Positions 50,967 to 58,809 of a stretch of 64,000 bases of DNA are shown in pieces (within the stretch, counting starts at the first letter, position 1; every line of letters starts with the position of its first letter). Both the position numbers and the translations under genes were made by a program. The stretch lies in the NCBI RefSeq assembly GCF_014851585.1, contig NZ_JACVAB010000009.1, forward strand, positions 124,001-188,000, given 5' to 3'. The notes beneath the pieces are model-generated. The model made no database searches, was not told where the DNA came from, and worked only from the letters and a program-made list of their open reading frames with translations. The stretch is from Agrobacterium sp. AGB01. Its GTDB lineage: Bacteria; Pseudomonadota; Alphaproteobacteria; Rhizobiales; Rhizobiaceae.

Positions 50967-51452
50967 ATGCGCAGTTACTCAACCGTCCAGAAACTTCTCC
51001 ACTGGAGTGTCGCAGCCCTTGTCGCCTTTAATCTGTTGTTGCCGGATGGCATGAATGCCTGGCACCGTTTGGTCAAACACGGCCAGGTGCCACAACCCGC
51101 AGATATATCAGCGGCCAATATTCATGCGCTGGTTGGCATTGCCATTCTGTTTCTGGTTGCGGTGCGGCTTGCCATCCGCATCACATCAGGCGTGCCGCCA
51201 CAGCCACGTGGCCAACCGCCCATCATTCACCGGCTGGCAGGGCTGGTGCATGGTCTGCTCTACGCGCTTTTGTTTGCCATGCCGATTTCAGGCATGATGG
51301 CCTATTACATGGGCATTGATGTCGCCGGCACGCTACATGCCGAGGTACTGAAAACAGCCCTATGGCTGCTGCTCGGTGCCCATGTCGCAGGCGCTCTTGC
51401 CCAGCATTTCTATTTCAAATCTGACGTCTTGCGCCGCATGACTGTGTCTTGA
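50967..51452 (+). CDS. Cytochrome b561-type membrane protein
   Basis: 161 residues from ATG 50967. Four predicted membrane helices carrying heme-ligand His candidates: VQKLLHWSVAALVAFNLLLPDG, AANIHALVGIAILFLVAVRLAIR, HRLAGLVHGLLYALLFAMPISGMMAYYMG, and LKTALWLLLGAHVAGALAQHFYF. The pattern matches bacterial cytochrome b561 (YodB/CybB group), a quinol-oxidising diheme protein. No soluble partner gene is adjacent. Confidence 0.9.
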   Translation: MRSYSTVQKLLHWSVAALVAFNLLLPDGMNAWHRLVKHGQVPQPADISAANIHALVGIAILFLVAVRLAIRITSGVPPQPRGQPPIIHRLAGLVHGLLYALLFAMPISGMMAYYMGIDVAGTLHAEVLKTALWLLLGAHVAGALAQHFYFKSDVLRRMTVS

Positions 51453-51614
51453 GTGCATCGGCGCAGGGTTGCGCTGCCGTGCTGCCCCCACCAAGGCACG
51501 GCAGCGCAACCTGAACCTCGTGACCACCTGAACATGTTTCAGTCCACCAGCCCATCCGGCCAGATCAGTGTCGCGCCATCAATGCCCGTGACAGAATTCA
51601 GTGTCCCAAAAATA

Positions 51615-51638
51615 ATTATTGACAGATGTGTCAATAAT
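51615..51638. promoter_or_regulatory. TetR operator 1 (autoregulatory)
   Basis: Perfect palindrome: arms ATTATTGACA and TGTCAATAAT around GATG, 15 bases upstream of the tetR start at 51654. It matches the site at 52274-52297 at 20 of 24 positions. Confidence 0.85.
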
Positions 51639-51653
51639 GCCTAGTTTGATTCT

Positions 51654-52235
51654 ATGGCGAGACCAAGAGAATTCGACCGCGACGCGGCGCTGGACAAGGC
51701 ATTAAGGGTGTTCTGGGCAAAGGGATTTGCCGCGACATCGACCGATGATCTGCGCGAAGCCATGGGCATCGGCCGCCAAAGTCTTTATGGCGCGTTTGGT
51801 GACAAACGTACGCTTTATCTGGAGGCGCTGGACACCTATCAGCGCCGCACCAATTCCGGCCATGTCAGACGGTTGACACAGCCTGCGTCACCCATTGAAG
51901 GCATCGAAGCCTTGCTGGCAGGCTTGGTCGCCGATGATGATGCCGAACGGGCGCTGGGCTGCATGGGCGTTGGCTCGGTGGGTGAATTCGGCGTGACGGA
52001 TGAGGCGCTGAACACCCGCCGGCAAAAGGTCGGCTCATTGCTGCACCAACGCATCAGAGAACGCGTGGAAGAGGGGCAGAAACTGGGAGAACTGGATCAA
52101 AGTCTCGATGTCGACCAAACGACTACCTTCATCCAGATGACGATGACGGGTATGCAGTTGGCAGCACGCGCTGGTTCATCTCTCGATGATCTCAAGGGCA
52201 TGGCACGTTTTGCTGTTGCCCGCCTGAAACCCTGA
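51654..52235 (+). CDS. TetR/AcrR-family transcriptional regulator
   Basis: 193 residues. Helix-turn-helix MARPREFDRDAALDKALRVFWAKGFAATSTDDLREAMGIGRQSLYGAFGDKRTLYLEALDTYQ, the common 'MARPREFDxDxALDxALxVFWxxGxxATS' type. The ligand domain includes AERALGCMGVGSVGEFG with a Cys. An operator palindrome lies just upstream and a second, near-identical one before the SDR gene 73 bases downstream. Autoregulation plus repression of the SDR gene is the natural reading. Confidence 0.93.
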   Translation: MARPREFDRDAALDKALRVFWAKGFAATSTDDLREAMGIGRQSLYGAFGDKRTLYLEALDTYQRRTNSGHVRRLTQPASPIEGIEALLAGLVADDDAERALGCMGVGSVGEFGVTDEALNTRRQKVGSLLHQRIRERVEEGQKLGELDQSLDVDQTTTFIQMTMTGMQLAARAGSSLDDLKGMARFAVARLKP

Positions 52236-52239
52236 AAAA

Positions 52240-52268
52240 CACCTCTCTAGGACGAGAGGTTTTATTTT
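52240..52268 (+). terminator. Rho-independent terminator after the tetR gene
   Basis: Stem ACCTCTC / GAGAGGT (7 bp) with a TAGGAC loop and a TTTATTTT tail, between the tetR stop and the SDR promoter. It gives the SDR gene its own transcript rather than readthrough from tetR. Confidence 0.85.
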
Positions 52269-52273
52269 GCATA

Positions 52274-52297
52274 ATTATGGACAGATCAGTCAATAAA
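52274..52297. promoter_or_regulatory. TetR operator 2 (SDR promoter)
   Basis: Imperfect palindrome: arms ATTATGGACA and AGTCAATAAA around GATC, 11 bases upstream of the SDR start. The same register and length as operator 1, with four changed bases. Confidence 0.8.
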
Positions 52298-52308
52298 GGA
52301 GAAACTGA

Positions 52309-53040
52309 ATGACGATCAATGAACGTAAAACGGCTCTGGTATTTGGTGGTGCGCGCGGCATTGGCCGCGCTGCGGTCGAACGGCTGGTAGCGGATGGTTT
52401 TGATACCGCCTTTACCTACGTCTCACGGCCAGACAGCGCCAATGAACTGGTGGCTCATGTTGAAGCGCTGGGCGGTCGCGCTTTCGCTATTCAGGCAGAC
52501 AGTGCGGACCCGGCGGCCATACAGTCGGCGGTTGCCAAAACGGTTGACCTCTTAGGGAATATAGACACGGTGGTGGTCAATGCCGGCATTTTGCGTCTCA
52601 ATCCAGTTGACGCCGTCAGCCTGGATGAGCTCAACATGATGCTCGACATCAATATTCGCGGTGTCTTCCTGTCCATTCAGGCCACTGTGCCACATTTGAA
52701 GGATGGCGGCCGGGTCATCACCATCGGCTCCAATGTCGCCATCAGCACTGGTTTTCCCGGCAGCAGTGTCTACCAGCTGACCAAAGCCGCGGTCGCAGCC
52801 ATGGTCAAGGGTCTGGCGCTTGATCTTGCGCCGCGCCGTATCACCGTCAACAATGTCCAGCCCGGCCCAACCGACACTGACATGAATGCCGGTATCATCG
52901 ACATGCTGTCGGCCAGAAGCCCGCTGAAACGTGTGGCAGATCCCGCAGAAATTGCCGGTGTAGTGTCTTATCTCGCCGGTTCCGGTTCGTCCTACATGAC
53001 CGGCGCAAGTTTGACTATCGATGGTGGACTTACCCTCTAG
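52309..53040 (+). CDS. Short-chain dehydrogenase/reductase (SDR), TetR-controlled
   Basis: 243 residues. Motif LVFGGARGIGRAAVERLVADGFDTAFTYVS (GGARGIG), IDTVVVNAGIL, ITIGSNVAISTGFPGSSVYQLTKAAVAAMVKGLALDLAPRRITVNNVQPGPTDTDMN with Ser, Tyr and Lys of the catalytic set, and C-terminal SYMTGASLTIDGGLTL. The NxAG tetrad is NAGI. It is likely an NADPH-dependent ketoreductase. Its promoter holds TetR operator 2. Confidence 0.93.
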   Translation: MTINERKTALVFGGARGIGRAAVERLVADGFDTAFTYVSRPDSANELVAHVEALGGRAFAIQADSADPAAIQSAVAKTVDLLGNIDTVVVNAGILRLNPVDAVSLDELNMMLDINIRGVFLSIQATVPHLKDGGRVITIGSNVAISTGFPGSSVYQLTKAAVAAMVKGLALDLAPRRITVNNVQPGPTDTDMNAGIIDMLSARSPLKRVADPAEIAGVVSYLAGSGSSYMTGASLTIDGGLTL

Positions 53041-53190
53041 GCCTGCCGCCACCCACTACCACCGCACGGTCCCGGCCATCGGCCGAACCGTGCGGCAAAC
53101 CGCCAAACATCTGATGCCGGACTGAGGCTATCTTCGTCTTTCCGATTTTTCATGATCATCATTGACCACCGCCATCGAAACACGCATATG

Positions 53191-53205
53191 GTTGCATGAT
53201 GCAAC
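53191..53205. promoter_or_regulatory. MarR-type operator candidate before the HTH-GNAT gene
   Basis: Perfect 15-base palindrome GTTGCATGATGCAAC, 19 bases before ATG 53225. Its position supports that start, since the longer open frame from 53162 would run through the operator. Confidence 0.65.
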
Positions 53206-53224
53206 TATATTGAAAGTTCGTGCC

Positions 53225-54190
53225 ATGGCCGTTGAACCCGCAAGTCAGCTTATTGATCACATCCGCGCAACCTCGCGCCATCTGGTGCGGGAGCTCGGTT
53301 TTATGGGCGGTGATTTTGCCGGCACCGATCTGCCACCCTCGGCCGTGCATGCGTTGATTGAAATTGAAAAGGGCGGCATGACGGCGCGTGATCTGGCGGC
53401 CATCCTGCGTCTGGAAAAATCAAGCGTCAGCCGCATGTTGCGCAAGCTGGTGGAAGCAGGCGATGTGCGTGAAGCGGCCGGTGAGGAAGACACCCGCACC
53501 AAACGCCTGTCGCTGACACCGGCAGGACAACAGCGCGTCGCATCCATTCACGCCTTTGCCCGTGCGCAGGTCTCTTCGGCGCTTGGCCGTCTGCACCAAG
53601 GGCAGCATGAGACGGTGCTGGAGGGCATGAGGCTCTACGCCGATGCGCTGTTGCCATCAGATCAGAAGCCGGAAGACCGCAAGCCACAATCAAGCCCGGT
53701 CGAGATTGTCACCGGCTATAGACCAGGCATCATTGCCCGCATCACCGAGATGCATGCGCTTTATTATGCCCGCACCAGCGATTTCGGTCAGGCCTTTGAA
53801 AGCCGGGTCGCGGGCGGGCTGGCGGAGTTCTGCGGCCGTCTTGAAAACCCGCAAAACCGGATATGGGCCGCCATGCGTGACGGCCAGGTGCGGGGCTCGG
53901 TCGCCATTGACGGTGAAGATCTCGGCGAGGGCATTGCCCATCTGCGCTGGTTCATCACCGATGATGCGCTGCGCGGCACCGGTGCTGGCAAAAAGCTGCT
54001 GGATGCCGCGATGGATTTCGTTGACGCCAGTGGTTTTACCGAAACCCATCTTTGGACCTTCGCCGGCCTCAACGCTGCACGTCACCTCTATGAAACAAGA
54101 GGTTTTGCGCTGGTTGAGGAATATGCTGGCAGCCAGTGGGGCCGCGAGGTGCTGGAGCAACGTTTTGTGCGTAAAATCCCGCAAGCGTGA
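53225..54190 (+). CDS. MarR-type regulator fused to a GNAT acetyltransferase
   Basis: 321 residues from ATG 53225. N-terminal winged helix (about 20-140): LPPSAVHALIEIEKGGMTARDLAAILRLEKSSVSRMLRKLVEAGDVREAAGEEDTRTKRLSLTPAG. C-terminal GNAT (about 160-321): EIVTGYRPGIIARITEMHALYYARTSDFG, HLRWFITDDALRGTGAGKKLLDAAMDFVDASGF with acetyl-CoA loop RGTGAGKKL, LWTFAGLNAARHLYETRGFALVEE. 'Bifunctional HTH/GNAT' proteins are widespread; a palindrome in its promoter suggests self-control. The acetylation target is unknown. A terminator follows at 54215. Confidence 0.92.
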   Translation: MAVEPASQLIDHIRATSRHLVRELGFMGGDFAGTDLPPSAVHALIEIEKGGMTARDLAAILRLEKSSVSRMLRKLVEAGDVREAAGEEDTRTKRLSLTPAGQQRVASIHAFARAQVSSALGRLHQGQHETVLEGMRLYADALLPSDQKPEDRKPQSSPVEIVTGYRPGIIARITEMHALYYARTSDFGQAFESRVAGGLAEFCGRLENPQNRIWAAMRDGQVRGSVAIDGEDLGEGIAHLRWFITDDALRGTGAGKKLLDAAMDFVDASGFTETHLWTFAGLNAARHLYETRGFALVEEYAGSQWGREVLEQRFVRKIPQA

Positions 54191-54214
54191 ACCAACCTTA
54201 CCGTCTGACATGAC

Positions 54215-54242
54215 AAAGGCCACCGTTTCGTGGTGGCCTTTT
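54215..54242 (+). terminator. Rho-independent terminator after the HTH-GNAT gene
   Basis: Stem AAAGGCCACC / GGTGGCCTTT with a 7-base loop GTTTCGT and a T run. It stands between this gene and the convergent tautomerase gene and could serve both. Confidence 0.88.
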
Positions 54243-54273
54243 GACATCAAATTTGTGGCTCAGGCCTTGGTAT

Positions 54274-54513
54274 TTATGCCTTGGCCAGATCACCGTAACC
54301 GGGGCGTTTGTAAAGTGCGGCCTCATTGGCTGCTATGTCGGGGCCATAAACGGTGGCGTCCCATTCCGGTGGCTCTACCTCGGAAATGGCAACCGAAAGC
54401 GATGCATCGGTGGAGCCGAAAATCGCCTTGGCGGCTTCCACCACCTTGGCGGCAAATTCCTGCTTCTGCTCTTCAGTCTTTCCGGGAAACATCTTTACGG
54501 AAATATGGGGCAT
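54274..54513 (-). CDS. 4-oxalocrotonate tautomerase-family protein (PptA-like)
   Basis: 79 residues. MPHISVKMFPGKTEEQKQEFAAKVVEAAKAIFGSTDASLSVAISEVEPPEWDATVYGPDI: the catalytic Pro follows the initiator Met, as in the tautomerase superfamily, and the length and the PEWD...Y element match the PptA group (YdcE of E. coli). It presumably catalyses keto-enol tautomerisation of a 2-oxoacid. GGAAAGACTG-like upstream bases could serve as a weak ribosome site. Confidence 0.88.
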   Translation of the reverse strand: MPHISVKMFPGKTEEQKQEFAAKVVEAAKAIFGSTDASLSVAISEVEPPEWDATVYGPDIAANEAALYKRPGYGDLAKA

Positions 54514-54659
54514 GGTCGTTCCATCACTTTGGGCCAGCTCTCAAGAATCTCTCGGCAGCGGCGGTTACAGTCTCCATCAATATGGCAGAAAGCGTCTGGC
54601 GAACACAACGCCGGGTCGGCCGGATGTGGCAGATGAAGGCAGGCGTCTGAACGGGTCGT

Positions 54660-55052
54660 TTACTGCGCGGAAACCGTCAGCGTGTACTGCGCGGTTTCGT
54701 TGCGGCGGGCGGCATTGCGCATCAGGTAAACATCGACAATGTGTTTGCCGGAAACACCAGCAGTAAAGCTTGTGCTGCCGCCGGCAATCGAGCCGTTAAA
54801 CAGTGCAGTGTCGGCGCCGGGTGCCATCACGTTGAAATAATTGCTGTTGTTGCTGGTATCCAGCTGGATGCTGACGTTCTGGCCGCTTTTTACATCAAGA
54901 ACGTAGCGCACGGATTGCTGTCCCTTGATGGTGCCTTTGAGGCTGGCGGAAGATGCACCCGCAGCGAAATGGATCGTTTCATTGCGCACATCTTGCGCCA
55001 AAGCCGCACAACACATGATAAGCGAAACAAAGGCGGCAAAAACCACACGCAT
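54660..55052 (-). CDS. Exported PliG-like protein (g-type lysozyme inhibitor family)
   Basis: 130 residues with a signal peptide (MRVVFAAFVSLIMCCAALA/Q). The mature part is a beta sandwich: VRNETIHFAAGASSASLKGTIKGQQSVRYVLDVKSGQNVSIQLDTSNNSNYFNVMAPG, then GVSGKHIVDVYLMRNAARRNETAQYTLTV. The last segment (YxxRVYLMRxxARRxExAxYxL) is typical of PliG-type periplasmic lysozyme inhibitors. Relatives have been labelled 'DNA breaking-rejoining protein', a name with no support in this sequence. Predicted periplasmic. Confidence 0.65.
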   Translation of the reverse strand: MRVVFAAFVSLIMCCAALAQDVRNETIHFAAGASSASLKGTIKGQQSVRYVLDVKSGQNVSIQLDTSNNSNYFNVMAPGADTALFNGSIAGGSTSFTAGVSGKHIVDVYLMRNAARRNETAQYTLTVSAQ

Positions 55053-55204
55053 GGCAAACTCCGTGACCGGTTAAATCTCAAAGACGGCGCAGTTTATTTC
55101 AGGCGTTTATACGGCGGAAACTGATTTCCCGCAATCTGGCCGCTGATCTGTGATCGGCGCATATATCCTTCGTGATGGCAGGTCCCGTCCTCAAAGGGTA
55201 GCGC

Positions 55205-55852
55205 TTAAAATCCCATAAGACTGGTGGCTTCCTGCAGCGATCCGGCCTGATGGTGGGCGTAAAGGTCACGGCTCATCACCATATCCGGTATCTGGATAAC
55301 CTTTCCCACACCGGCGTCGATTGCGGCGCGCACGCCAAGGTCGCTGTCGTCAAGCGCCACGCATTGCTCAGGCCGCAGCCCCAATGTTTCCGCTGCCATG
55401 ACGTAGATGTCAGGCGCAGGCTTGCCACGTTTTACCATGTCCACGCCAATAACCGCGTTCATGCGGTGCAAAAGGCCGGCATGTTGCAATTTCCATTTGG
55501 CGCGGTCCGTCTCGCTGTTGGTGGCGATGGCGCGTGGCAGTTGCTGCTCATCCAGCATATCGAGAAAGTCATGCACGCCTGGGCGCAGCGGAATGGCGTC
55601 GCGCATGCGTTCATCCATGGCTTCATTCCATGCCCGGTCAAGGGCTGCGCCATCAATGTCACCGCCCAGTTCCTTGCTGATCATGCGGGCGCCGGTGGCG
55701 CGGTCCACGCCGACCAGTGCATGAAAAAACGTTGGCGCCACTTCAAAACCCATGCCTTTGAGCACGGCAGGACCGACCTCGAATTGCAGTCTTTCCGTGT
55801 CGAGCAAAAGCCCGTCCAGATCAAGCAATACGCCGGAAAACTGCAAAGCCAT
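55205..55852 (-). CDS. HAD-superfamily phosphatase (beta-phosphoglucomutase-like)
   Basis: 215 residues from ATG 55852 (frame open to 55915). Motif 1 FSGVLLDLDGLLLDTERL (DxDG), motif 2 AIATNSETDRAKWKLQHAGLL, Lys in VDMVKRGKPAPDIYVMAAETLGL, and motif 4 CVALDDSDLGVRAAIDAG. The cap helices lie between motif 1 and motif 2. Subfamily I, cap type C1 phosphatases such as phosphoglycolate phosphatase or sugar-phosphate phosphatases. The substrate is not assignable. Confidence 0.9.
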   Translation of the reverse strand: MALQFSGVLLDLDGLLLDTERLQFEVGPAVLKGMGFEVAPTFFHALVGVDRATGARMISKELGGDIDGAALDRAWNEAMDERMRDAIPLRPGVHDFLDMLDEQQLPRAIATNSETDRAKWKLQHAGLLHRMNAVIGVDMVKRGKPAPDIYVMAAETLGLRPEQCVALDDSDLGVRAAIDAGVGKVIQIPDMVMSRDLYAHHQAGSLQEATSLMGF

Positions 55853-55964
55853 GGTCAAATCCTGTTTTGGTTGTATGCCGGGTTTCGAATGTGCCCGGTC
55901 TATCCGACATGGCACAGCTAGTCCAGCTTACATGACGCATCTGCAGCAATGGACGGGGAGAGAC

Positions 55965-56723
55965 TTACGGTGCCAGCCCGCCAGCAACCGTCAATATGGT
56001 GCCAGACACGAATTTCGCCTCCGGTGAGGCCAGCCAGCGTGCTGCATTGGCGATGTCATCGGGCTGGGCAATGCGGCCAAGCGGCGTCATCCGCGCCACC
56101 ATATCCGGCCGGTCGGGGTTGCCTTCACGCTGGTGCATGTCGGTTGCCGTGGTGCCAACCCGCACCGCATTGACGCGGATGCCGACCGGACCAAGTTCCT
56201 TGCCAGCACCGATCGTCAGGGTTTCCACTGCACCCTTGGAGGCGGCGTAATGCACATATTCACCGGGGCTGCCAAGGCTTGCGGCAATCGACGACATGTT
56301 GATGATGGCACCACCATCACCGCCCTGGTCGGTCGCCATGCGTTTGACCGCTTCCTGAATGCAATAGACCATGCCGAACACATTGGTGCCGAAAGTGGCA
56401 ACGAGGCTTTCCGGCTTCAGGCTGGCAATGGTGCTGGCGCCGCCAATGACACCGGCATTGTTGACGAGACAGGAGAGGGGGCCAAGCAGCTTGTCGCAAC
56501 TGTGGAACATCTGCGCCACCGCATCACGGTCTGCGACATCGGCCTGCGCGGCAATGGCCCTTGCGCCCTCAGATTTGCAGCGTTCCACCGTCTCGCTCGC
56601 ACCCTCGGCATCGCTGTTGTAATTGACGCAGACGTCATAACCGGCCTTGGCAAAGGCAACGGCCGTTGCAGCACCTATTCCCTTGCTGGCGCCGGTAACG
56701 AGGACGATAGGGCGGGTGGACAT
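55965..56723 (-). CDS. Short-chain dehydrogenase/reductase (SDR)
   Basis: 252 residues from ATG 56723 (frame open to 56756). MSTRPIVLVTGASKGIGAATAVAFAKAGYDVCVNY (TGASKGIG; Asn-Tyr after strand 2 suggests NADP), CLVNNAGVIGG, INMSSIAASLGSPGEYVHYAASKGAVETLTIGAGKEL with Ser, Tyr and Lys, and C-terminal FVSGTILTVAGGLAP. A 3-oxoacyl-reductase/glucose-dehydrogenase-like enzyme. Its upstream region begins the repeat-rich spacer. Confidence 0.92.
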   Translation of the reverse strand: MSTRPIVLVTGASKGIGAATAVAFAKAGYDVCVNYNSDAEGASETVERCKSEGARAIAAQADVADRDAVAQMFHSCDKLLGPLSCLVNNAGVIGGASTIASLKPESLVATFGTNVFGMVYCIQEAVKRMATDQGGDGGAIINMSSIAASLGSPGEYVHYAASKGAVETLTIGAGKELGPVGIRVNAVRVGTTATDMHQREGNPDRPDMVARMTPLGRIAQPDDIANAARWLASPEAKFVSGTILTVAGGLAP

Positions 56724-56818
56724 GGCGGTGTAGGTTCCTTGCTGGTTGACGCACAATGGTTAGCAGCACTGCACGGCAAACGAAAGCGTGGGGTGGAACG
56801 GCGCCACTTGCGCCTTTA

Positions 56819-56892
56819 CCTCTACCCTTGTGGGAGAGGACGAAAAATCATGGTCTTAGCTTGCCAAGTGATAGATTTTTCAGGTGAGGGGT
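56819..56892. repeat. Intergenic repeat family A, copy 2 (74 bp)
   Basis: Same layout as copy 1: CCTCTACCC...GGGAGAGG hairpin, then AAAAATC and CTTAGC / GCCAAG and GATTTTT forming the second stem (one base of the inner stem changed, G-U pairable), ending CAGGTGAGGGGT. It is followed by AT-rich sequence and family B copy 2. Confidence 0.85.
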
Positions 56893-56944
56893 TCGTGTAT
56901 TTGCACGTAGTCAATTGCTTGACACTGGCGATCCAACAAACTCT

Positions 56945-57033
56945 CCTCATGCCTTGTGCTTGTCACAGGCATCCAGCCGACGCGCGTATGCGCGGCGTGA
57001 AGAGTCTTTTCATCCCCAAGACTGGGGATGACT
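56945..57033. repeat. Intergenic repeat family B, copy 2 (truncated)
   Basis: From CCTCATGCCTTGTGCTTGTC through GGCATCCAGCCGACGCGCG, GCGGCGTGAAGAGTCTTTTCATCCC to a short GACTGGGGATGAC end. Lacks the GGATCTCTGTGA half of copies 1 and 3. Confidence 0.7.
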
Positions 57034-57089
57034 AGATTGCCGCAACAAGCGCGGGAATGTGGGAGGTTATGGCGTCACTCGGCACCCAA

Positions 57090-57163
57090 CCTCTACCCTT
57101 GTGGGAGAGGACGAAAAATCATGGTCTTAGCTTGCTAAGTGATAGATTTTTCAGATGAGGGGT
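57090..57163. repeat. Intergenic repeat family A, copy 3 (74 bp)
   Basis: CCTCTACCCTTGTGGGAGAGG, then AAAAATC ... CTTAGC-TT-GCTAAG ... GATTTTT with a fully paired inner stem, ending CAGATGAGGGGT. It is 38 bases before the stop of the hydrolase gene at 57201. The best-preserved copy of the second hairpin. Confidence 0.88.
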
Positions 57164-57200
57164 TGTGTTGTGCCGCTAACCCAACCATCTCACCGCATAG

Positions 57201-58286
57201 TCACGCCAAATGTTGCCCGAAGAAATCGGCAATCCGGTCAAACGGGATCTTGTCCATCCGGTCATAGAGATCCGTGTGGTTAGCATCCGGCACGATCACC
57301 AGTTCCTTCGGCTCGGCAGCGGCGGCAAACGCCGTTTCGCTGAAGTAACGCGAATGGGCGTTTTCGCCATGCACCAGCATCACCGGGCGCGGAGAAATCT
57401 CGGCAATATAGGTCAGGATCGGCATGTTCATGAAGGACAGCGGCGTGGTGCGCGACCATGCGTTGCCAGAGTTGACCGCCCGGGCGTGATACCCACGCGG
57501 CGTGCTGTAATAATCATGGTAATCGATCATGAACTGCGGTGAATCCGCCGTGATTTCGGCGTTATAGGCCGGCTGGTAGGCAGGGGTACCGTTTTGTGCA
57601 TCCAGCCAGCGCTGCTGGCCCAGTTGCTCCAGTGTCTGGGTGCGCTGCTCCAGTGTCACGCTGTCATTGTAGCCTTTGGACATGACGCGGGTCATGTCAT
57701 ACATGGTGCTGGCCACCACGGCCTTGACGCGCTTGTCCGCAGCAACTGCATTCAGCGCCATGCCGCCCCAGCCGCAAATGCCGATAACGCCAATCCGCTC
57801 GCGGTCGACGAAGCTTTGCAGGCCGATATAATCCACCGCCGCACTGAAATCTTCAGTGTTGATATCGGGCGAGGCGATGTTGCGCGGCTCCCCACCGCTT
57901 TCACCAGTGTAGGACGGGTCAAAGGCCAGCGCTGCAAAACCGCGTTCTGCCATGGTCTGGGCATAAAGGCCTGACGACTGTTCCTTGACCGCGCCAAACG
58001 GCCCGCTGATGACCAGAGCGGCCAAAGGTGCGCTTGTGCGGTTCTTTGGCAGGTACAAGTCACCGGCCAGTGTTATGCCGTAGCGGTTTTTGAACGACAC
58101 CTTCTGATGGTCCACATTTTCGCTTTTGGGAAACACCTTGTCCCATGCATTGTCCTGCGCCAGCGCCGGTGTCACGCCCGCCGCCATGGGCAACAGGCTC
58201 ATGGTTGCCGCAGTCAGCGCGGTGACCTTCATCAGGTTTCGGCGGCTGGTGTTTGCGCCGGTGGTGGTCTGCTTATCGTTGCTCAT
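57201..58286 (-). CDS. Tat-exported alpha/beta hydrolase
   Basis: 361 residues from ATG 58286 behind CAGGAGAC (frame open to 58406). The N-terminus carries a Tat-like signal, SRRNLMKVTALTAATMSLL, ending PALAQ. The hydrolase body has LAALVISGPFGAVKEQ, FDPSYTGESGGEPRN, IGVIGICGWGGMALNAVA (nucleophile is Cys in G-I-C-G-W-G-G rather than Ser, as in dienelactone hydrolases), RPVMLVHGENAHSR, and VPDANHTDLYDRMDKI. Operon-like spacing (43 bases) with the cyclophilin-like gene; a periplasmic enzyme on an unknown substrate. Confidence 0.85.
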   Translation of the reverse strand: MSNDKQTTTGANTSRRNLMKVTALTAATMSLLPMAAGVTPALAQDNAWDKVFPKSENVDHQKVSFKNRYGITLAGDLYLPKNRTSAPLAALVISGPFGAVKEQSSGLYAQTMAERGFAALAFDPSYTGESGGEPRNIASPDINTEDFSAAVDYIGLQSFVDRERIGVIGICGWGGMALNAVAADKRVKAVVASTMYDMTRVMSKGYNDSVTLEQRTQTLEQLGQQRWLDAQNGTPAYQPAYNAEITADSPQFMIDYHDYYSTPRGYHARAVNSGNAWSRTTPLSFMNMPILTYIAEISPRPVMLVHGENAHSRYFSETAFAAAAEPKELVIVPDANHTDLYDRMDKIPFDRIADFFGQHLA

Positions 58287-58329
58287 GGCAAGTCTCCTGT
58301 GTCGTGGAAGGGGGCAAAAGGGGTTGGAT

Positions 58330-58809
58330 TTAACCGATGCGCTCAATGCGCAGCGCAAATTCGCCGGGCACACGAAGTGCCTCAAAACCATCATCAAAAC
58401 GGCCAAGGCGGATCAGGCCCGGATGTTTGTAGGCACCGTGGAACATCGCCAGATTGCCCCACGGCATGTAATAACAAAGGTCAAACGGCTGTTCGTTGTC
58501 GAAGGGGCCATGACCTTCTGTCGTCAGCTTGCGCGGCAAATAGGCAATCTTTTCATTGCCGCCAAAGTCGCTGATCGTCAGGTCCAGCGGCAGCATGGAT
58601 GCAAAGTCGCGCGCCGAGGCATTGTCATGCAGCGTTGCCGTCATGGTGCGGTTTGCAAAACTCAGCTTTATCCTCATGCCCATCTGCTCCTGTCTGTTGG
58701 TCTCTTTGTCGGGGCTGCGCTGGCTGAAGGCGCGGCAGGGGAAAGTGGAGGCGGCAAGAATAGTGGCCAGCAGCGCCCGTCTTTTGGTTTGAGAAATGCG
58801 TGCGGTCAT
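58330..58809 (-). CDS. Cyclophilin-like-fold protein with an N-terminal signal
   Basis: 159 residues from ATG 58809, overlapping the MFS gene stop by 4 bases (ATGA). The N-terminus SQTKRRALLATILAASTFPC suggests export. The mature part MGMRIKLSFANRTMTATLHDNASARDFASMLPLDLTISDFGGNEKIAYLPRKLTTEGHGPFDNEQPFDLCYYMPWGNLAMFHGAY matches the 'cyclophilin-like' (DUF3830-like/MJ0488) group, whose function is unknown. Middle gene of an MFS / cyclophilin-like / hydrolase run. Confidence 0.85.
   Translation of the reverse strand: MTARISQTKRRALLATILAASTFPCRAFSQRSPDKETNRQEQMGMRIKLSFANRTMTATLHDNASARDFASMLPLDLTISDFGGNEKIAYLPRKLTTEGHGPFDNEQPFDLCYYMPWGNLAMFHGAYKHPGLIRLGRFDDGFEALRVPGEFALRIERIG

Noticed and set aside
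54660-55052. Naming the exported 130-aa protein a DNA breaking-rejoining enzyme
   Set aside because: It has a signal peptide and no recombinase or topoisomerase residues; the PliG-like pattern is a better fit.
56133-57035. 300-codon plus-strand frame across the SDR gene and spacer
   Set aside because: Antisense to the SDR gene and continues into family A and B repeats; composition is typical of a shadow frame.
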